Positions 18,951-27,578 of a DNA stretch of 48,491 nt are shown here, piece after piece; the stretch's first letter is position 1, and each line of letters starts with the position of its first letter. The notes under the pieces were generated by a model. It made no database searches. It saw only the letters and a program-made list of their open reading frames with translations, and was not told the DNA's origin. Both the position numbers and the translations under genes were made by a program. The stretch spans positions 1 to 48,491 of the forward strand of contig CANGEU010000012.1 in the NCBI GenBank assembly GCA_947452985.1, read 5' to 3'. The stretch comes from Micrococcales bacterium (lineage in GTDB: Bacteria; Actinomycetota; Actinomycetes; Actinomycetales; Microbacteriaceae).

Positions 18951-20123
18951 TTGGCTAAAACCAAGAGTGTCGATCCACGTCACGCAAACCCGGGGAAACC
19001 TAAGGGTGAGGGCATCAAGAAAATCCTTTTCCGCCTAACCGCAATCGTGCTTGGCGCATCTCTCGCAATCGTGGGTGTTACCGCTTTCTCGCTAAACAAC
19101 CAGATCAAGGCCCACGGCATTCAACTGGTTGACGCCAACGGTCAAGCCATCAAACCTCCAAGCACCGAAGACCTCAAAGGTGCCATCAACATTCTTTTGG
19201 TCGGTTCCGACACCCGCCAAGGTCAGTCTGGTGTTTTCGGCCACGACCGCTCCGTCCTAGCCGATGTGATCATTCTGGTTCACATTTCTAAAGACCGTAA
19301 AAACGTGGTTGCCACCAGCTTCCCTCGCGACCTCATGGTTCCTTGGCCAAGCTGCCCAGACCCTAAGGGCGGCTCGCCTTACCTTGCTCAGGCCATGGGC
19401 CAGATCAATGCAACCATCGCCAACGGCGGCCCAGGTTGCACCCTCTTGACCATTGAAAAACTGACTGGCCTCAAGATTCCTTACCTGGCCATGATCAACT
19501 TCCAGGGCGTAATCGACATGTCGGATGCCATCGGTGGCGTTGAGGTTTGTCTATCTCGTCCGCTCAAAGACAAGTACACCTTCCTAAACCTCCCTAAGGG
19601 CAAGAACGTTCTTCAGGGCATGAAGGCACTTCAGTTCTTGAGAACCCGTCACGGTGTTGGCGATGGCTCAGACCTAGGACGTATTTCAAACCAGCAGGTA
19701 TTCCTGACCTCACTGATGCGCAAAATCAAGAGCGGTGGAGTTCTCACCAACCCGATCCAGCTCTACTCGCTTGCTAACGCAGCCGCCAGGAACATGACCC
19801 TTTCTTCTAGCCTCAGCGACGTTGGCACCATGGTTTCAATCGCATCAAGCCTGAAGAATGTCGACCTAAACAAGATCACTTTCATCCAGGTTCCAAACCA
19901 CACCGGACTCCCTGCGCCATACGCTGGCCGTGTTGGTCTCACCGAAGACAAAGCCAAAATTGTTTTCGACAAGCTAATCGCCGACGAACCGATTCTGGTG
20001 AGCGGAAAGAACACCGGATTTGGAACCACTAACGTCGATGGCACAACAACCAACACCGACAGCAAAGACACCCTGGACTGGCTAGTAGGAACTAACTCAG
20101 CCACCACAACCTGCGCGGGTTAA
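18951..20123 (+). CDS. LytR-CpsA-Psr (LCP) family cell-wall glycopolymer ligase
   Basis: LCP enzymes attach secondary cell-wall polymers to peptidoglycan outside the membrane. The 390-residue product has a basic cytoplasmic tail, one membrane helix (about 24-46), and the LCP domain. The domain shows NILLVGSDTRQGQSG, HDRSVLADVIILVH, TSFPRDLMVPWP and FLRTRHGVGDGSDLGRISNQ, with the conserved Arg and Asp residues that bind polyprenyl pyrophosphate. The TTG at 18951 is preceded by GGAGAAACCA. A longer frame from 18828 lies in the upstream gene and is rejected. TAAACT at 18902-18907 could be its -10 box. Confidence 0.92.
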   Translation: MAKTKSVDPRHANPGKPKGEGIKKILFRLTAIVLGASLAIVGVTAFSLNNQIKAHGIQLVDANGQAIKPPSTEDLKGAINILLVGSDTRQGQSGVFGHDRSVLADVIILVHISKDRKNVVATSFPRDLMVPWPSCPDPKGGSPYLAQAMGQINATIANGGPGCTLLTIEKLTGLKIPYLAMINFQGVIDMSDAIGGVEVCLSRPLKDKYTFLNLPKGKNVLQGMKALQFLRTRHGVGDGSDLGRISNQQVFLTSLMRKIKSGGVLTNPIQLYSLANAAARNMTLSSSLSDVGTMVSIASSLKNVDLNKITFIQVPNHTGLPAPYAGRVGLTEDKAKIVFDKLIADEPILVSGKNTGFGTTNVDGTTTNTDSKDTLDWLVGTNSATTTCAG

Positions 20124-20160
20124 CAGCCCAACCAAAATCAAGTAAACTTACACAGTACTT

Positions 20161-20249
20161 GGAGACGTCGCATAGCCCGGTCGAGTGCGCCTCACTGCTA
20201 ATGAGGTAACCCTGAAAGGGGTTCGGAGGTTCAAATCCTCTCGTCTCCG
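20161..20249 (+). tRNA. tRNA-Ser(GCT)
   Basis: The acceptor GGAGACG (20161-20167) pairs with CGTCTCC (20242-20248) and the discriminator is G. The anticodon arm CCTCA-CTGCTAA-TGAGG gives anticodon GCT. A long variable arm (AACCC...GGGTT) marks it as class II serine tRNA, and the T arm has GGTTCAAATCC. CCA is not encoded. A TAAACT box at 20143-20148 may be its -10. Confidence 0.97.
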
Positions 20250-20260
20250 CACAAAAGAAA

Positions 20261-20289
20261 AGCCCCGAGAAATCGGGGCTTTTCGCTTT
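20261..20289. terminator. Bidirectional terminator
   Basis: AGCCCCGA (20261-20268) pairs with TCGGGGCT (20273-20280) around a GAAA loop. It is followed by TTTCGCTTT and preceded by an A-rich run, so it can end the tRNA-Ser transcript and the minus-strand amidase-like gene. Confidence 0.85.
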
Positions 20290-20291
20290 AA

Positions 20292-20879
20292 CTATTCCCT
20301 TAGATGCCAGAAGTATGTTTTGGTGTTTGGTGAGAACGAGCTAAGGATTACTTCGTCGAGAGGCCAATCAAACGCGCTTGGGCTATGAGATGAAACCAAG
20401 AGGGTTCCGTCCTCTCGGATTCCAGAAATGATGGCGGTGTGATCTCGGTCGCCCGAGTTGTCCCAGTCGAATTGAACTACGTCGCCCACAACAATTTTCG
20501 AGCGGTCTTCATAAGCTACGGAAGTGGCTAGTTCTGGATGCTTGGTGAGGAATTCTTTGAAGCCGGTGGAGTTGATCCAGGCTCTTGTGTATTCCATCTT
20601 GCCGTTACGGAATGCCTGTCCCCACATCGGAGTCATCTTCCAACCTCTAGCTAGAAGGGTTTGACTTGTGAAGTTCACGCAGTCAACACCACCAAGGTCG
20701 CCAAACTCTTTTGCATTTGGGTTTCTGTAGTGGTCTTTTGCGTATTTAAGTTGCTTTAGTACTGCAGGGTTCTCGGACCGAGTCACATCTCCCGCTTGTT
20801 TCGCATCGTGCACGCATCCGCTCACCGTCAAAGCCAAGGCAATAACTGTTACTAGCTTGGTTAGCTTTTTGTTCCCCAC
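20292..20879 (-). CDS. Lipoprotein with amidase-like (Amidase_6 / papain-like) domain
   Basis: A 195-residue exported lipoprotein (LTVSGC, Cys22). The mature part has the Amidase_6 signature: YRNPNAKEFGDLGGVDCVNFTSQ with the presumed nucleophile Cys67, VGDVVQFDWD, and DHTAIISG with the His. Such domains are related to NlpC/P60 and CHAP enzymes and may cut peptidoglycan cross-links, though the true substrate is unknown. The start is a GTG at 20879 (GTGGGGAAC). It is divergent from the EamA transporter, with about 34 nt between starts. Confidence 0.85.
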   Translation of the reverse strand: MGNKKLTKLVTVIALALTVSGCVHDAKQAGDVTRSENPAVLKQLKYAKDHYRNPNAKEFGDLGGVDCVNFTSQTLLARGWKMTPMWGQAFRNGKMEYTRAWINSTGFKEFLTKHPELATSVAYEDRSKIVVGDVVQFDWDNSGDRDHTAIISGIREDGTLLVSSHSPSAFDWPLDEVILSSFSPNTKTYFWHLRE

Positions 20880-20913
20880 CCTGCCAATCTACTGCTCCAC
20901 GTAGGATTGAGCC

Positions 20914-21807
20914 ATGTCAACTAAATCGTCAGCTCGCTTCAGCGCTGGCGATTTTATGCTGCTGGTTGTCGCAGGTTTCTGGGGTGCCACCTACTTAGTT
21001 GTGAAAGATCTTGGCAACGCCGGCTCTATCGGCGGAATGATGGCGATTCGATTTGTGATTGCCGCAGCTGGACTTTGGGCTTACTGGCTGTTCAAGCGAG
21101 ACAAGTTTCAGAAGCAAGAATGGATCATGGGCATTGCCTTCGGTCTAAGCCAAACCATTGTCCTGAACCTCGAAGCATGGAGTGTTCACCTAACGTCGGC
21201 CACCAACGGCGGATTGATTATTGCCTTGGCAATCATCACTGTTCCAATTTTGGAAAGCGCCTGGCGCAAGAATTGGCTTCCTTACAAATTCTTTATTGCA
21301 ACTAGCGTCGCAGTAATTGGTCTCGCACTTTTGATTATGGGCAACGGTTTCGTGCAACCAAACTTAGGCGACCTTTTTATGTTCTTGGCGATGATTCTGA
21401 GAACTTTCCACTTCGTAATTCTGGGTCGCCTTACTCAGGGCAAAACCTTTTCTCCGGTGAACCTAACCACGATCATGGTTTCCACCTCGGGGTTGATCAT
21501 GCTTCTGACTAATCCGGTTGAGGCAATCAACACCGCTGCCAACTACAACGCTGGCAACTGGACGTCGATGTTGTTCCTTTCATTGCTATGCACGTCGTTC
21601 GCTTTCATCGGAATGAACTGGGCGGTCAAACACACGTCGGCTTCAAGAGCCAGTTTGCTTCTGGGAACCGAGCCGGTTTGGGCAACCATCATTGCCGTGA
21701 CGATTGGTAGCGAACTCATCGGCGCTATCGGAGCACTTGGTGCGGCAATGGTTATTGGAGCTACTTACTGGGGTCAAGCCATCGAATCGAGACATAGGCT
21801 GAAATGA
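20914..21807 (+). CDS. EamA/DMT-superfamily transporter
   Basis: A 297-residue membrane protein with ten hydrophobic helices in two homologous EamA halves. The first begins ATYLVVKDLGNAGSIGGMMAIRFVIA and the second ends with KHTSASRASLLLGTEPVWATI, both typical of this family. Members move metabolites or amino acids, and the substrate cannot be told. Its stop overlaps the start of the next gene as ATGA. Confidence 0.9.
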   Translation: MSTKSSARFSAGDFMLLVVAGFWGATYLVVKDLGNAGSIGGMMAIRFVIAAAGLWAYWLFKRDKFQKQEWIMGIAFGLSQTIVLNLEAWSVHLTSATNGGLIIALAIITVPILESAWRKNWLPYKFFIATSVAVIGLALLIMGNGFVQPNLGDLFMFLAMILRTFHFVILGRLTQGKTFSPVNLTTIMVSTSGLIMLLTNPVEAINTAANYNAGNWTSMLFLSLLCTSFAFIGMNWAVKHTSASRASLLLGTEPVWATIIAVTIGSELIGAIGALGAAMVIGATYWGQAIESRHRLK

Positions 21808-22460
21808 CTAAATACACGACCATCCTTTGGGATTTAGATGGCACGATCATCAACTCTTCGCCCGGTGTTTACGAGTCTTTCAACCACACTTTCCGCGCGC
21901 TTGGTATGCCGGAAATGACCGCGGCCGATATGCAACCGCTCATGGGACCCCCGCTGCGAGTTAGCTTTGGCCAAATTCTCGGGCTATCTCACGAGGAAAC
22001 CGAAGAAGCGCTTGCTCTCTACCGCGACTTTTATTTGAAGCAGGGTGGTGCCTTGAACTGCGAGCTCTACCCAGGCGTAATAGAAATAATTCAGAAATCT
22101 AAAGCTGCCGGAATTACAAATTCTTTAGCAACATCGAAGGCGGAACGCGGAACCAAACTGGTTGGCGAACACTTCGATTTCCTAAAATACTTCGACATTC
22201 TTGGAACTGCAGCCAACGACGAAACCCGAAACTCGAAGATCGACGTGATTACCTACGCGTTTGAAGAATTACAAAAAATCGATGCCGACCTAAGCCGAGT
22301 AATCCTGATTGGCGATCGCATCCACGACGTCGAAGGCGCAAGGCATCACAACCTCGAGGTTTGTTTGGTGAAGTGGGGTTTCGGCAACGAGCAAGAGTGG
22401 GTATTGGCCGACTACGTCGTTGAGGACGCAGAAGAACTTCAGCAACTTTTGGGGCTTTAG
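21804..22460 (+). CDS. HAD-IA phosphatase, phosphoglycolate phosphatase-like
   Basis: A 218-residue HAD hydrolase. It has WDLDGTIINSSPGVYESFNHTF (motif I, Asp10 and Asp12, given here in two parts: WDLDGT and the cap start), the middle LATSKAERG with motif II/III Ser and Lys, and GDRIHDVEGARHH as motif IV. The resemblance is to Gph and PpaX types that act on phosphoglycolate or pyrophosphate. It is coupled to the upstream transporter through ATGA. The substrate is inferred only by family. Confidence 0.87.
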   Translation: MTKYTTILWDLDGTIINSSPGVYESFNHTFRALGMPEMTAADMQPLMGPPLRVSFGQILGLSHEETEEALALYRDFYLKQGGALNCELYPGVIEIIQKSKAAGITNSLATSKAERGTKLVGEHFDFLKYFDILGTAANDETRNSKIDVITYAFEELQKIDADLSRVILIGDRIHDVEGARHHNLEVCLVKWGFGNEQEWVLADYVVEDAEELQQLLGL

Positions 22461-22508
22461 GCCGAAACGCTGAACGAACACTAGCCAAGGGACCACATCC
22501 CGTATAGA

Positions 22509-22537
22509 TTGGCAATGGTAGAAAAAAAGTCTACATA
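22509..22537 (+). promoter_or_regulatory. Promoter of the large secreted protein gene
   Basis: TTGGCA (22509-22514) and TACATA (22532-22537) are 17 nt apart, close to the sigma-70 consensus. The distance fits transcription starting shortly before the TAGGGACC ribosome site and the TTG at 22560. It also argues against translation starting at 22509. Confidence 0.6.
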
Positions 22538-22559
22538 TTTGTTGTATTTAGGGACCAAA

Positions 22560-25500
22560 TTGAAACTTACCAAGAGCATCCTGGCCACAATCACCTCTGC
22601 AGCACTAGCCATTAGCGGCCTAGTTGCCACCGCAACTCCAGCATCCGCTGCAGACTCAATCGGTGTTTACCCTCTAAACATCAACTCTGCTAGCTCACCA
22701 GCCGACGCAAAAGAGTTTGTGACCTACAATGGCAAAGTTTACTTTGCTGCGAACTCGGAAGAGCACGGTCGCGCAATCTTCTCAACCGATGCCACCAACC
22801 CGATCGGTTTTCAATACCTAGCCGGCCAGGTTACCGAAAACAAAATGGGCGACCCTCGCCAGTTGACCGGGTTCCTAGACAACATTTACTACTGGAACAG
22901 CCCCTTGACCAACGGGACTTACCAGTTGTCTTATGCCAAGACCACCGCTGCTAGCCGCGGATCGGTTGAGACCGATGGCGGCAGTTACCTTGTCACCGAC
23001 GGGCAGCACCTATATAACCCAGTGGTACTAAACGACAAACTCTTGATCGTTGCTGCCGAACAGGGAACCCCAACCGACTACAAGCTTTGGTCAATCAACT
23101 CGAACGGCAACCTATCAATGGTTGACGACATCAACTTCACTCCTTCAGTTCCAGATTTCAACGGAAGCACCGGCTACGGAGATATTGCAAACGCGATGAT
23201 TGCATTCGGAAGCTCAATCGTTCTAGTCACTGAAAACTCAGGCTGGAACACCAATGACTCAGTAGCGAAGATTTACGACAGCGTTGCAGGCACCTGGTCG
23301 ACTGTTGACCTAAACGGTTCCAGCTTCACCGGGTCTTTGTTGATGGGCAAGTTCCGTTACAACAGTGAAGACGTGCTCATGTTTGCCAAGCGTTCGGGTT
23401 GGGCCTACGAGTACTACTACCTAAAGGCCGATGGCACCATGAATCGTTTGGGTAACTTCACCGCCTCTTCTGGATATTTCGTGAACCTAGGTGAGCGACT
23501 TTTCAACTTTGACTACCCGACCTTCAGCGAGGTTTCAACCGTTGACGGCAGCCGTTCAAACGTTATTTCAACTCTGTCGCCAACCGCGCAGTCGATCAAC
23601 GTTGAATCAGTTGTTGAGTCACAAGGCAAGCTAATCATGATGGCGAAGCTGAACGACTCAAGCGTCAGCCCAGCCCCTGTGGAACACCTTTACCAGTGGG
23701 ATGGCACAGCAGCTCTTAGCCAAATCGGCACCGTTTCACCAATCCCAGGAACCGAATGGCTACCTGAATGGCCAACCACTCGCGGCTGGGGAAGAAACAC
23801 CCAGATGTTTGCCGCAGGTAACGGCGTGCTGGTAAACCTTTACCAGAGCGCTGACACAGGTTACGAGCCTTACTATGTGAACCTCAACGGCACTGCAACC
23901 GCACTCGGCAACATTGGCACTGGAACCGAAGGCTCAAACCCTTCGACCAACTGCATGAAGAGCGCCGGAAACGTTGACACCGTAGTTTCATCGGTTACCG
24001 GAATGTTCGGTGAAAAGTCGGTTCTAACCGTGTTCAAGGAAGATGGCATCTACCTGAAGTACAAGGTTCTAGACATCCCGAACGTAACCGGGATTTGTGG
24101 AATTTCGACTGACGGCACCAACACCTTCTTTAACGGCTGGGACCGATCACGCAACATCCAGTCTGTTTACAAGATGGACGTCAACAACGTGGTAACCCGC
24201 GTTGGAGACATGTCGAGCTACGCCAACGATGCAGCTGCTTTCAACGGTAGCTACTTCTGGCTAGACGACGATAATAGTGACATCTTTATGACATCTAGCG
24301 CTGGCGTAGAAACCAAACTAACTGGAACCGGCTCGGACATCATCGGCAATGGGGATGTGGATGAAATCGTTCAGGTCGGAGGCAAGCTCTACTTCTCAGC
24401 TCAGGACCGAGCTAACAATTATTGGAACCTTTACAGCATCGACATGGCTAACCCAACCGTTGCTCCAGTTCCTCACCTAGTAAACGACAGTAGTAACTGG
24501 ACCACGAAACCTCAAAACCTAACCGTTTCGGGAACCAAGCTCTACTTCACCCGTTCACCAAGTACCGACAACGATGGTTCTAAGGTTTACTCGCTAGATA
24601 CCGCAAACGCGGCTGCCACCCCAACCCTTGAATTCGACGTTTACGCCGACGCAAGTGTGCTTGCTATGGTCGACTCGCTCCGAATTGTTGGAGACACTTT
24701 CTACGCCGTTGTCTACGACGACAACAATGGCAACAACAAGTGGTTGACCAAGAGAAGTGGAACCGAAACGGTAGCAACCGTTATGGCGCTTCCTGGTTCA
24801 TTCGCCGTGAACTGCATGGAAATTGTTGGTGGAGACCTAATGGTTTCGAACAACGAAGGAGCGTCTAAGTACCTCGGCGACGGAAGTGCAACTTTCCGTG
24901 ACACCGGCGTGGTGTTCAGTGACGATACCTCCGCACTTTGCGATGCGTTCTCATCGCCTCGTGGAACTTACTTCCGATTCCCAGAATCCACCGTTGTCAA
25001 CGGTCCTTGGGGAACCGAACCTGCTTACGTTGGCCGCCTGATTCCTTGGGCTGTTGAACGTCTAGGCGTTGCGGTAACTGAAAGCCCTGCAACCGCTCTA
25101 AGTGGCACCGGTCAGACCAACTTCCCAAGCGGTCCAACCACCACTATTGACCCAGACGACATCAACCTTGGAAACCTTGACGAAAGCCTCGACTTCAGTG
25201 GATTCAAGGGATCAATCAACTTCCCAGATGGCACCGGATTTACTATCGATTCCAAGGGGAACGTTAAGGCGAAAACCAAGTCGATCTACCTGGTTCAAGC
25301 CTCAGGAAAAATCAAGTTCAGCTATGTTTCCGGAACCAAAACCAAGTCCGTGACCTGTAACATCAAGAACTTCGGAAGCACCAAAAAGGTGAAGAGGGCA
25401 TATTCCACTAAGAAGCTCTACACCTCAGGTACAGCTTGTAAGTTGTCCCCAACTGTTATCAAGGCGATGAAGTCTGGTGTTGTTACAGTTGTTCAAACCT

Positions 25501-25610
25501 TGAAGGTGAAGCGTTACTACTCAACCACCATGAAAGCGAAAACTCCTGTGGGCGGAATCATTAAGGTTCAAAACCGAAAGATGACCGTTCGCATGGGCAA
25601 GCTTAGCTAA
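22560..25610 (+). CDS. Large secreted protein with propeller-like repeats and conserved C-terminal domain
   Basis: A 1016-residue exported protein. The TTG at 22560 follows TAGGGACC and gives MKLTKSILATITSAAL with a signal peptide cleaved after TPASA (about 31). The body has repeated short blocks of the kind VTYNGKVYFAANSEEHGRAI, QVGGKLYFSAQDRANNYW and VSGTKLYFTRSP. Their G-K-L-Y-F-S/T pattern is that of ELP-type or beta-propeller repeats. A Gly/Asp-rich spacer follows, then a basic C-terminal domain of about 100 residues with two Cys (VTCNIKNFG, GTACKLSP). No sortase motif or transmembrane anchor follows. The function is unknown and surface binding is a guess. A terminator lies 17 nt after the stop. 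Confidence 0.8.
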   Translation: MKLTKSILATITSAALAISGLVATATPASAADSIGVYPLNINSASSPADAKEFVTYNGKVYFAANSEEHGRAIFSTDATNPIGFQYLAGQVTENKMGDPRQLTGFLDNIYYWNSPLTNGTYQLSYAKTTAASRGSVETDGGSYLVTDGQHLYNPVVLNDKLLIVAAEQGTPTDYKLWSINSNGNLSMVDDINFTPSVPDFNGSTGYGDIANAMIAFGSSIVLVTENSGWNTNDSVAKIYDSVAGTWSTVDLNGSSFTGSLLMGKFRYNSEDVLMFAKRSGWAYEYYYLKADGTMNRLGNFTASSGYFVNLGERLFNFDYPTFSEVSTVDGSRSNVISTLSPTAQSINVESVVESQGKLIMMAKLNDSSVSPAPVEHLYQWDGTAALSQIGTVSPIPGTEWLPEWPTTRGWGRNTQMFAAGNGVLVNLYQSADTGYEPYYVNLNGTATALGNIGTGTEGSNPSTNCMKSAGNVDTVVSSVTGMFGEKSVLTVFKEDGIYLKYKVLDIPNVTGICGISTDGTNTFFNGWDRSRNIQSVYKMDVNNVVTRVGDMSSYANDAAAFNGSYFWLDDDNSDIFMTSSAGVETKLTGTGSDIIGNGDVDEIVQVGGKLYFSAQDRANNYWNLYSIDMANPTVAPVPHLVNDSSNWTTKPQNLTVSGTKLYFTRSPSTDNDGSKVYSLDTANAAATPTLEFDVYADASVLAMVDSLRIVGDTFYAVVYDDNNGNNKWLTKRSGTETVATVMALPGSFAVNCMEIVGGDLMVSNNEGASKYLGDGSATFRDTGVVFSDDTSALCDAFSSPRGTYFRFPESTVVNGPWGTEPAYVGRLIPWAVERLGVAVTESPATALSGTGQTNFPSGPTTTIDPDDINLGNLDESLDFSGFKGSINFPDGTGFTIDSKGNVKAKTKSIYLVQASGKIKFSYVSGTKTKSVTCNIKNFGSTKKVKRAYSTKKLYTSGTACKLSPTVIKAMKSGVVTVVQTLKVKRYYSTTMKAKTPVGGIIKVQNRKMTVRMGKLS

Positions 25611-25627
25611 GCTCCTCTCCTAGTGAA

Positions 25628-25662
25628 GAAACCGCAGGTCGAAAGGCCTGTGGTTTCTTTTT
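25628..25662 (+). terminator. Rho-independent terminator
   Basis: GAAACCGCAGG (25628-25638) pairs with CCTGTGGTTTC (25647-25657), with one G-T pair, and is followed by TTTTT. It ends the large secreted protein transcript. Confidence 0.85.
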
Positions 25663-26179
25663 AGTTCGTTAGCCTTACCAGCACTTCGTTTCGTCGCAGG
25701 AACGGTGGCATGAAGGGCGGGTTGTATACCGCGCTACTAACCGGCCCGGAAACTGATAACCCGGAATCCGAGCAAGCATTCAACAGCTCGGCGCTTTTCG
25801 CGGCAAACTTTTTGTCATTCCATAGTCCCGAGTATTCGAGCACAGCATATTTGCCTGCTTCAACTTTTCGAATCGAAATCGACGAATTCGCAGGAACAGG
25901 AATGTCGCCCAGTGACACATCTTTAGGAACGACAAAGGAAACCTTCCAACCAGTCTCGGCAGGAATTTGTTGAACCGGGGAAGTCATCGCGATCTTCTGT
26001 GATGCAGAGTTTTCGCCGCTGATGTAGTTGAACAGGCGTCCGAAGGCTCGGCTCGAAGCTTCACTCAAATCAGACGCATTGGCAACGTGGCATTCGGCGA
26101 CCCAGTATTCGTCGTAGTCGCGCACTTCAATACCGTGCTTGGAACTAAGGATTTTGTATGTCGGTTGTTCAATGGCCAT
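25661..26179 (-). CDS. SOUL/HBP-family haem-binding-like protein
   Basis: A 172-residue cytoplasmic protein of the SOUL family: YKILSSKHGIEVRDYDEYWVAE at the start, SQKIAMTSPVQQ in the middle, and YNPPFMPPFLRRNEVLV at the end, all typical. Family members bind haem or related tetrapyrroles, but in bacteria the role is rarely tested. The ATG at 26179 lies upstream of the tRNA-Arg on the other strand. Confidence 0.92.
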   Translation of the reverse strand: MAIEQPTYKILSSKHGIEVRDYDEYWVAECHVANASDLSEASSRAFGRLFNYISGENSASQKIAMTSPVQQIPAETGWKVSFVVPKDVSLGDIPVPANSSISIRKVEAGKYAVLEYSGLWNDKKFAAKSAELLNACSDSGLSVSGPVSSAVYNPPFMPPFLRRNEVLVRLTN

Positions 26180-26286
26180 AACTCCATCATCCTCTTATAA
26201 GACTGTGAACTTGCCCCGAATTACTGCCACTAGCGAAGAGCAAACCAATCGGCTAAACTAATCAAGTTGTTTCACACAACACCCAA

Positions 26287-26359
26287 GCGTTTGTAGCTCA
26301 ACGGATAGAGCATCTGACTACGGATCAGAAGGTTGGGGGTTCGAGTCCCTCCAAGCGCA
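26287..26359 (+). tRNA. tRNA-Arg(ACG)
   Basis: The acceptor GCGTTTG (26287-26293) pairs with CAAGCGC (26352-26358), with one G-T pair, and the discriminator is A. The anticodon arm TCTGA-CTACGGA-TCAGA reads ACG, and the T arm is GGGGGTTCGAGTCCCTC. The 3' half from the anticodon loop onward is repeated exactly 1638 bp downstream, so this gene is an integration site. A TAAACT box at 26253-26258 may be its -10. Confidence 0.97.
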
Positions 26360-26360
26360 C
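26317..26360 (+). repeat. attL-like direct repeat (tRNA-Arg 3' half)
   Basis: These 44 bp run from the anticodon loop to just past the 3' end of the tRNA and are identical to 27955-27998. This is the usual core position for tyrosine-recombinase integration into tRNA genes. Confidence 0.85.
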
Positions 26361-26369
26361 AAAGCTAAG

Positions 26370-26393
26370 GCCCTGTATTTACAGGGCTTTTTG
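26370..26393 (+). terminator. Terminator after tRNA-Arg
   Basis: GCCCTGT (26370-26376) pairs with ACAGGGC (26381-26387) around ATTT and is followed by TTTTTG. It differs from the terminator after the right-hand repeat (28001-28037), so each tRNA 3' end came with its own terminator. Confidence 0.85.
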
Positions 26394-26409
26394 CGTTTCT
26401 GCTTGGGAA

Positions 26410-26439
26410 TCGACTTTATTAGAACATGGAAAAAGTCGA
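26410..26439. repeat. Inverted repeat at the left end of the islet
   Basis: TCGACTTT (26410-26417) and AAAGTCGA (26432-26439) form an 8-bp perfect inverted repeat with a 14-nt spacer and no T-run. It lies in the roughly 190-nt gene-free stretch between the tRNA terminator and the metalloprotease gene. It could be a protein-binding site, but nothing shows which. Confidence 0.4.
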
Positions 26440-26529
26440 ACTGAATTCCTAGGCACTCAATACCGGATACTTTCAAGCTAACAGTCTGGCAAAGGGTATT
26501 GAAGTAAACAAAATCCAAATGCGAATTTC

Positions 26530-26556
26530 TTGTCAAAGAGTATGTAAAGTTATGAT
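26530..26556 (+). promoter_or_regulatory. Possible promoter of the islet metalloprotease
   Basis: TTGTCA (26530-26535) and TATGAT (26551-26556) resemble -35 and -10 boxes but are only 15 nt apart, so the match is tentative. A GGGGGAA ribosome site follows just before the ATG at 26587. Confidence 0.4.
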
Positions 26557-26586
26557 TTCTGGTTTGAAAGCATCATTGGGGGAACA

Positions 26587-27576
26587 ATGAACATCAAGGT
26601 ATTGTCGCTATTAGCAATTTCAGGACTTTTGCCCATTTGGTCAGCCACTCCAGCAAATGCATTTGCGAATTCGGCCTGTTCACCGGACGGTTTGTATTCC
26701 TTGGCTGATGTCGATTCGGGAATCACTGTATGTCAAGATTCTTCCATCGCAATTGCGTTGGGTGCAGGCTCTCAACAATTAGAAGTACCTCAGAGTGGCG
26801 CCGTAATGTCATTTCTTTATGCGAGCCCAGTTGACACAACTATTAGCCATGTTTCAGTGTTTACAGATGATCAGCAAAAAGTGGGACTGTTGATTGATGA
26901 CGTGGCATTTGGTGCAACGTTAGAGGTCGGATCAACAGGTCCGATTACAACCCTGTCTTCTTTTCCTGGCTGCAGCACCTCAAGTTATAATCTCCTGCCG
27001 ATGCATTGGATCAAAACTTATGTTTGGTACTACAACTCCACCAATTCACCAAGTTCATCTGCACTCTCAGAATTGCAGTCGTCAATTTCACTCTGGACAT
27101 CGGGGGTTAACCGGTGCACTGGGCAGACCTATTCGAGTACATTCGCCTCAAGATACGCTGGCGCTACGGGCCTAAGCCCAAACTTCTCCGTCACGACAAG
27201 TAATGGAATATCGACCATTGGTTGTGCTTTGCCAGACGGTAATAATGTGATCGGGTGGTTGAATCCGACTGGCACATCCTCTGTTCTCGCAGTGACATGC
27301 ACTTGGCCATCCGGAAGCCCTGGGATTCTCGCGGGTGAATCCGACATCTTTGTCAACAAAAACTATTCGTTCTACTTTGGGTCAAGCACAGCGGGCTGCA
27401 CAGGCTCTCTGTATGACTTCAGGGAAATTGTTACGCATGAGTTTGGACATGTTGTTGGCCTGGCTCATTCGTCACAGCTAGACAGACAAATTATGAAACC
27501 AAACTTCAGCACGTGTGAAACTAGTGAACGATTACTTGCACCTGGCGACATTAGTGGACTTCAAGTCAGGTACTAA
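26587..27576 (+). CDS. Secreted matrixin-like zinc metalloprotease
   Basis: A 329-residue exported protein with a signal peptide ending near ATPANA (about residue 25). Near the C-terminus is the metzincin zinc motif HEFGHVVGLAH (His284, Glu285, His288, His294), and a Met-turn follows with IMKPN (Met303), as in peptidase M10/matrixin. The middle part is rich in Ser, Thr and Gly with several Cys and no clear domain. It has a strong GGGGGAAC ribosome site. Codons ending in A/T are more frequent than in neighbours, fitting an acquired gene. It lies inside the tRNA-Arg islet, 2 nt upstream of a lipoprotein gene. The substrate protein is unknown. Confidence 0.85.
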   Translation: MNIKVLSLLAISGLLPIWSATPANAFANSACSPDGLYSLADVDSGITVCQDSSIAIALGAGSQQLEVPQSGAVMSFLYASPVDTTISHVSVFTDDQQKVGLLIDDVAFGATLEVGSTGPITTLSSFPGCSTSSYNLLPMHWIKTYVWYYNSTNSPSSSALSELQSSISLWTSGVNRCTGQTYSSTFASRYAGATGLSPNFSVTTSNGISTIGCALPDGNNVIGWLNPTGTSSVLAVTCTWPSGSPGILAGESDIFVNKNYSFYFGSSTAGCTGSLYDFREIVTHEFGHVVGLAHSSQLDRQIMKPNFSTCETSERLLAPGDISGLQVRY

Positions 27577-27578
27577 AT

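Noticed and set aside
22509-22559. Upstream start of the large secreted protein
   Set aside because: The added 17 residues coincide with a good -35/-10 promoter, so they are probably not translated.
26318-26536. Minus-strand frame ending in WRDSNPQPSDP over tRNA-Arg
   Set aside because: This peptide is the known artefact of reading a tRNA gene on the opposite strand.
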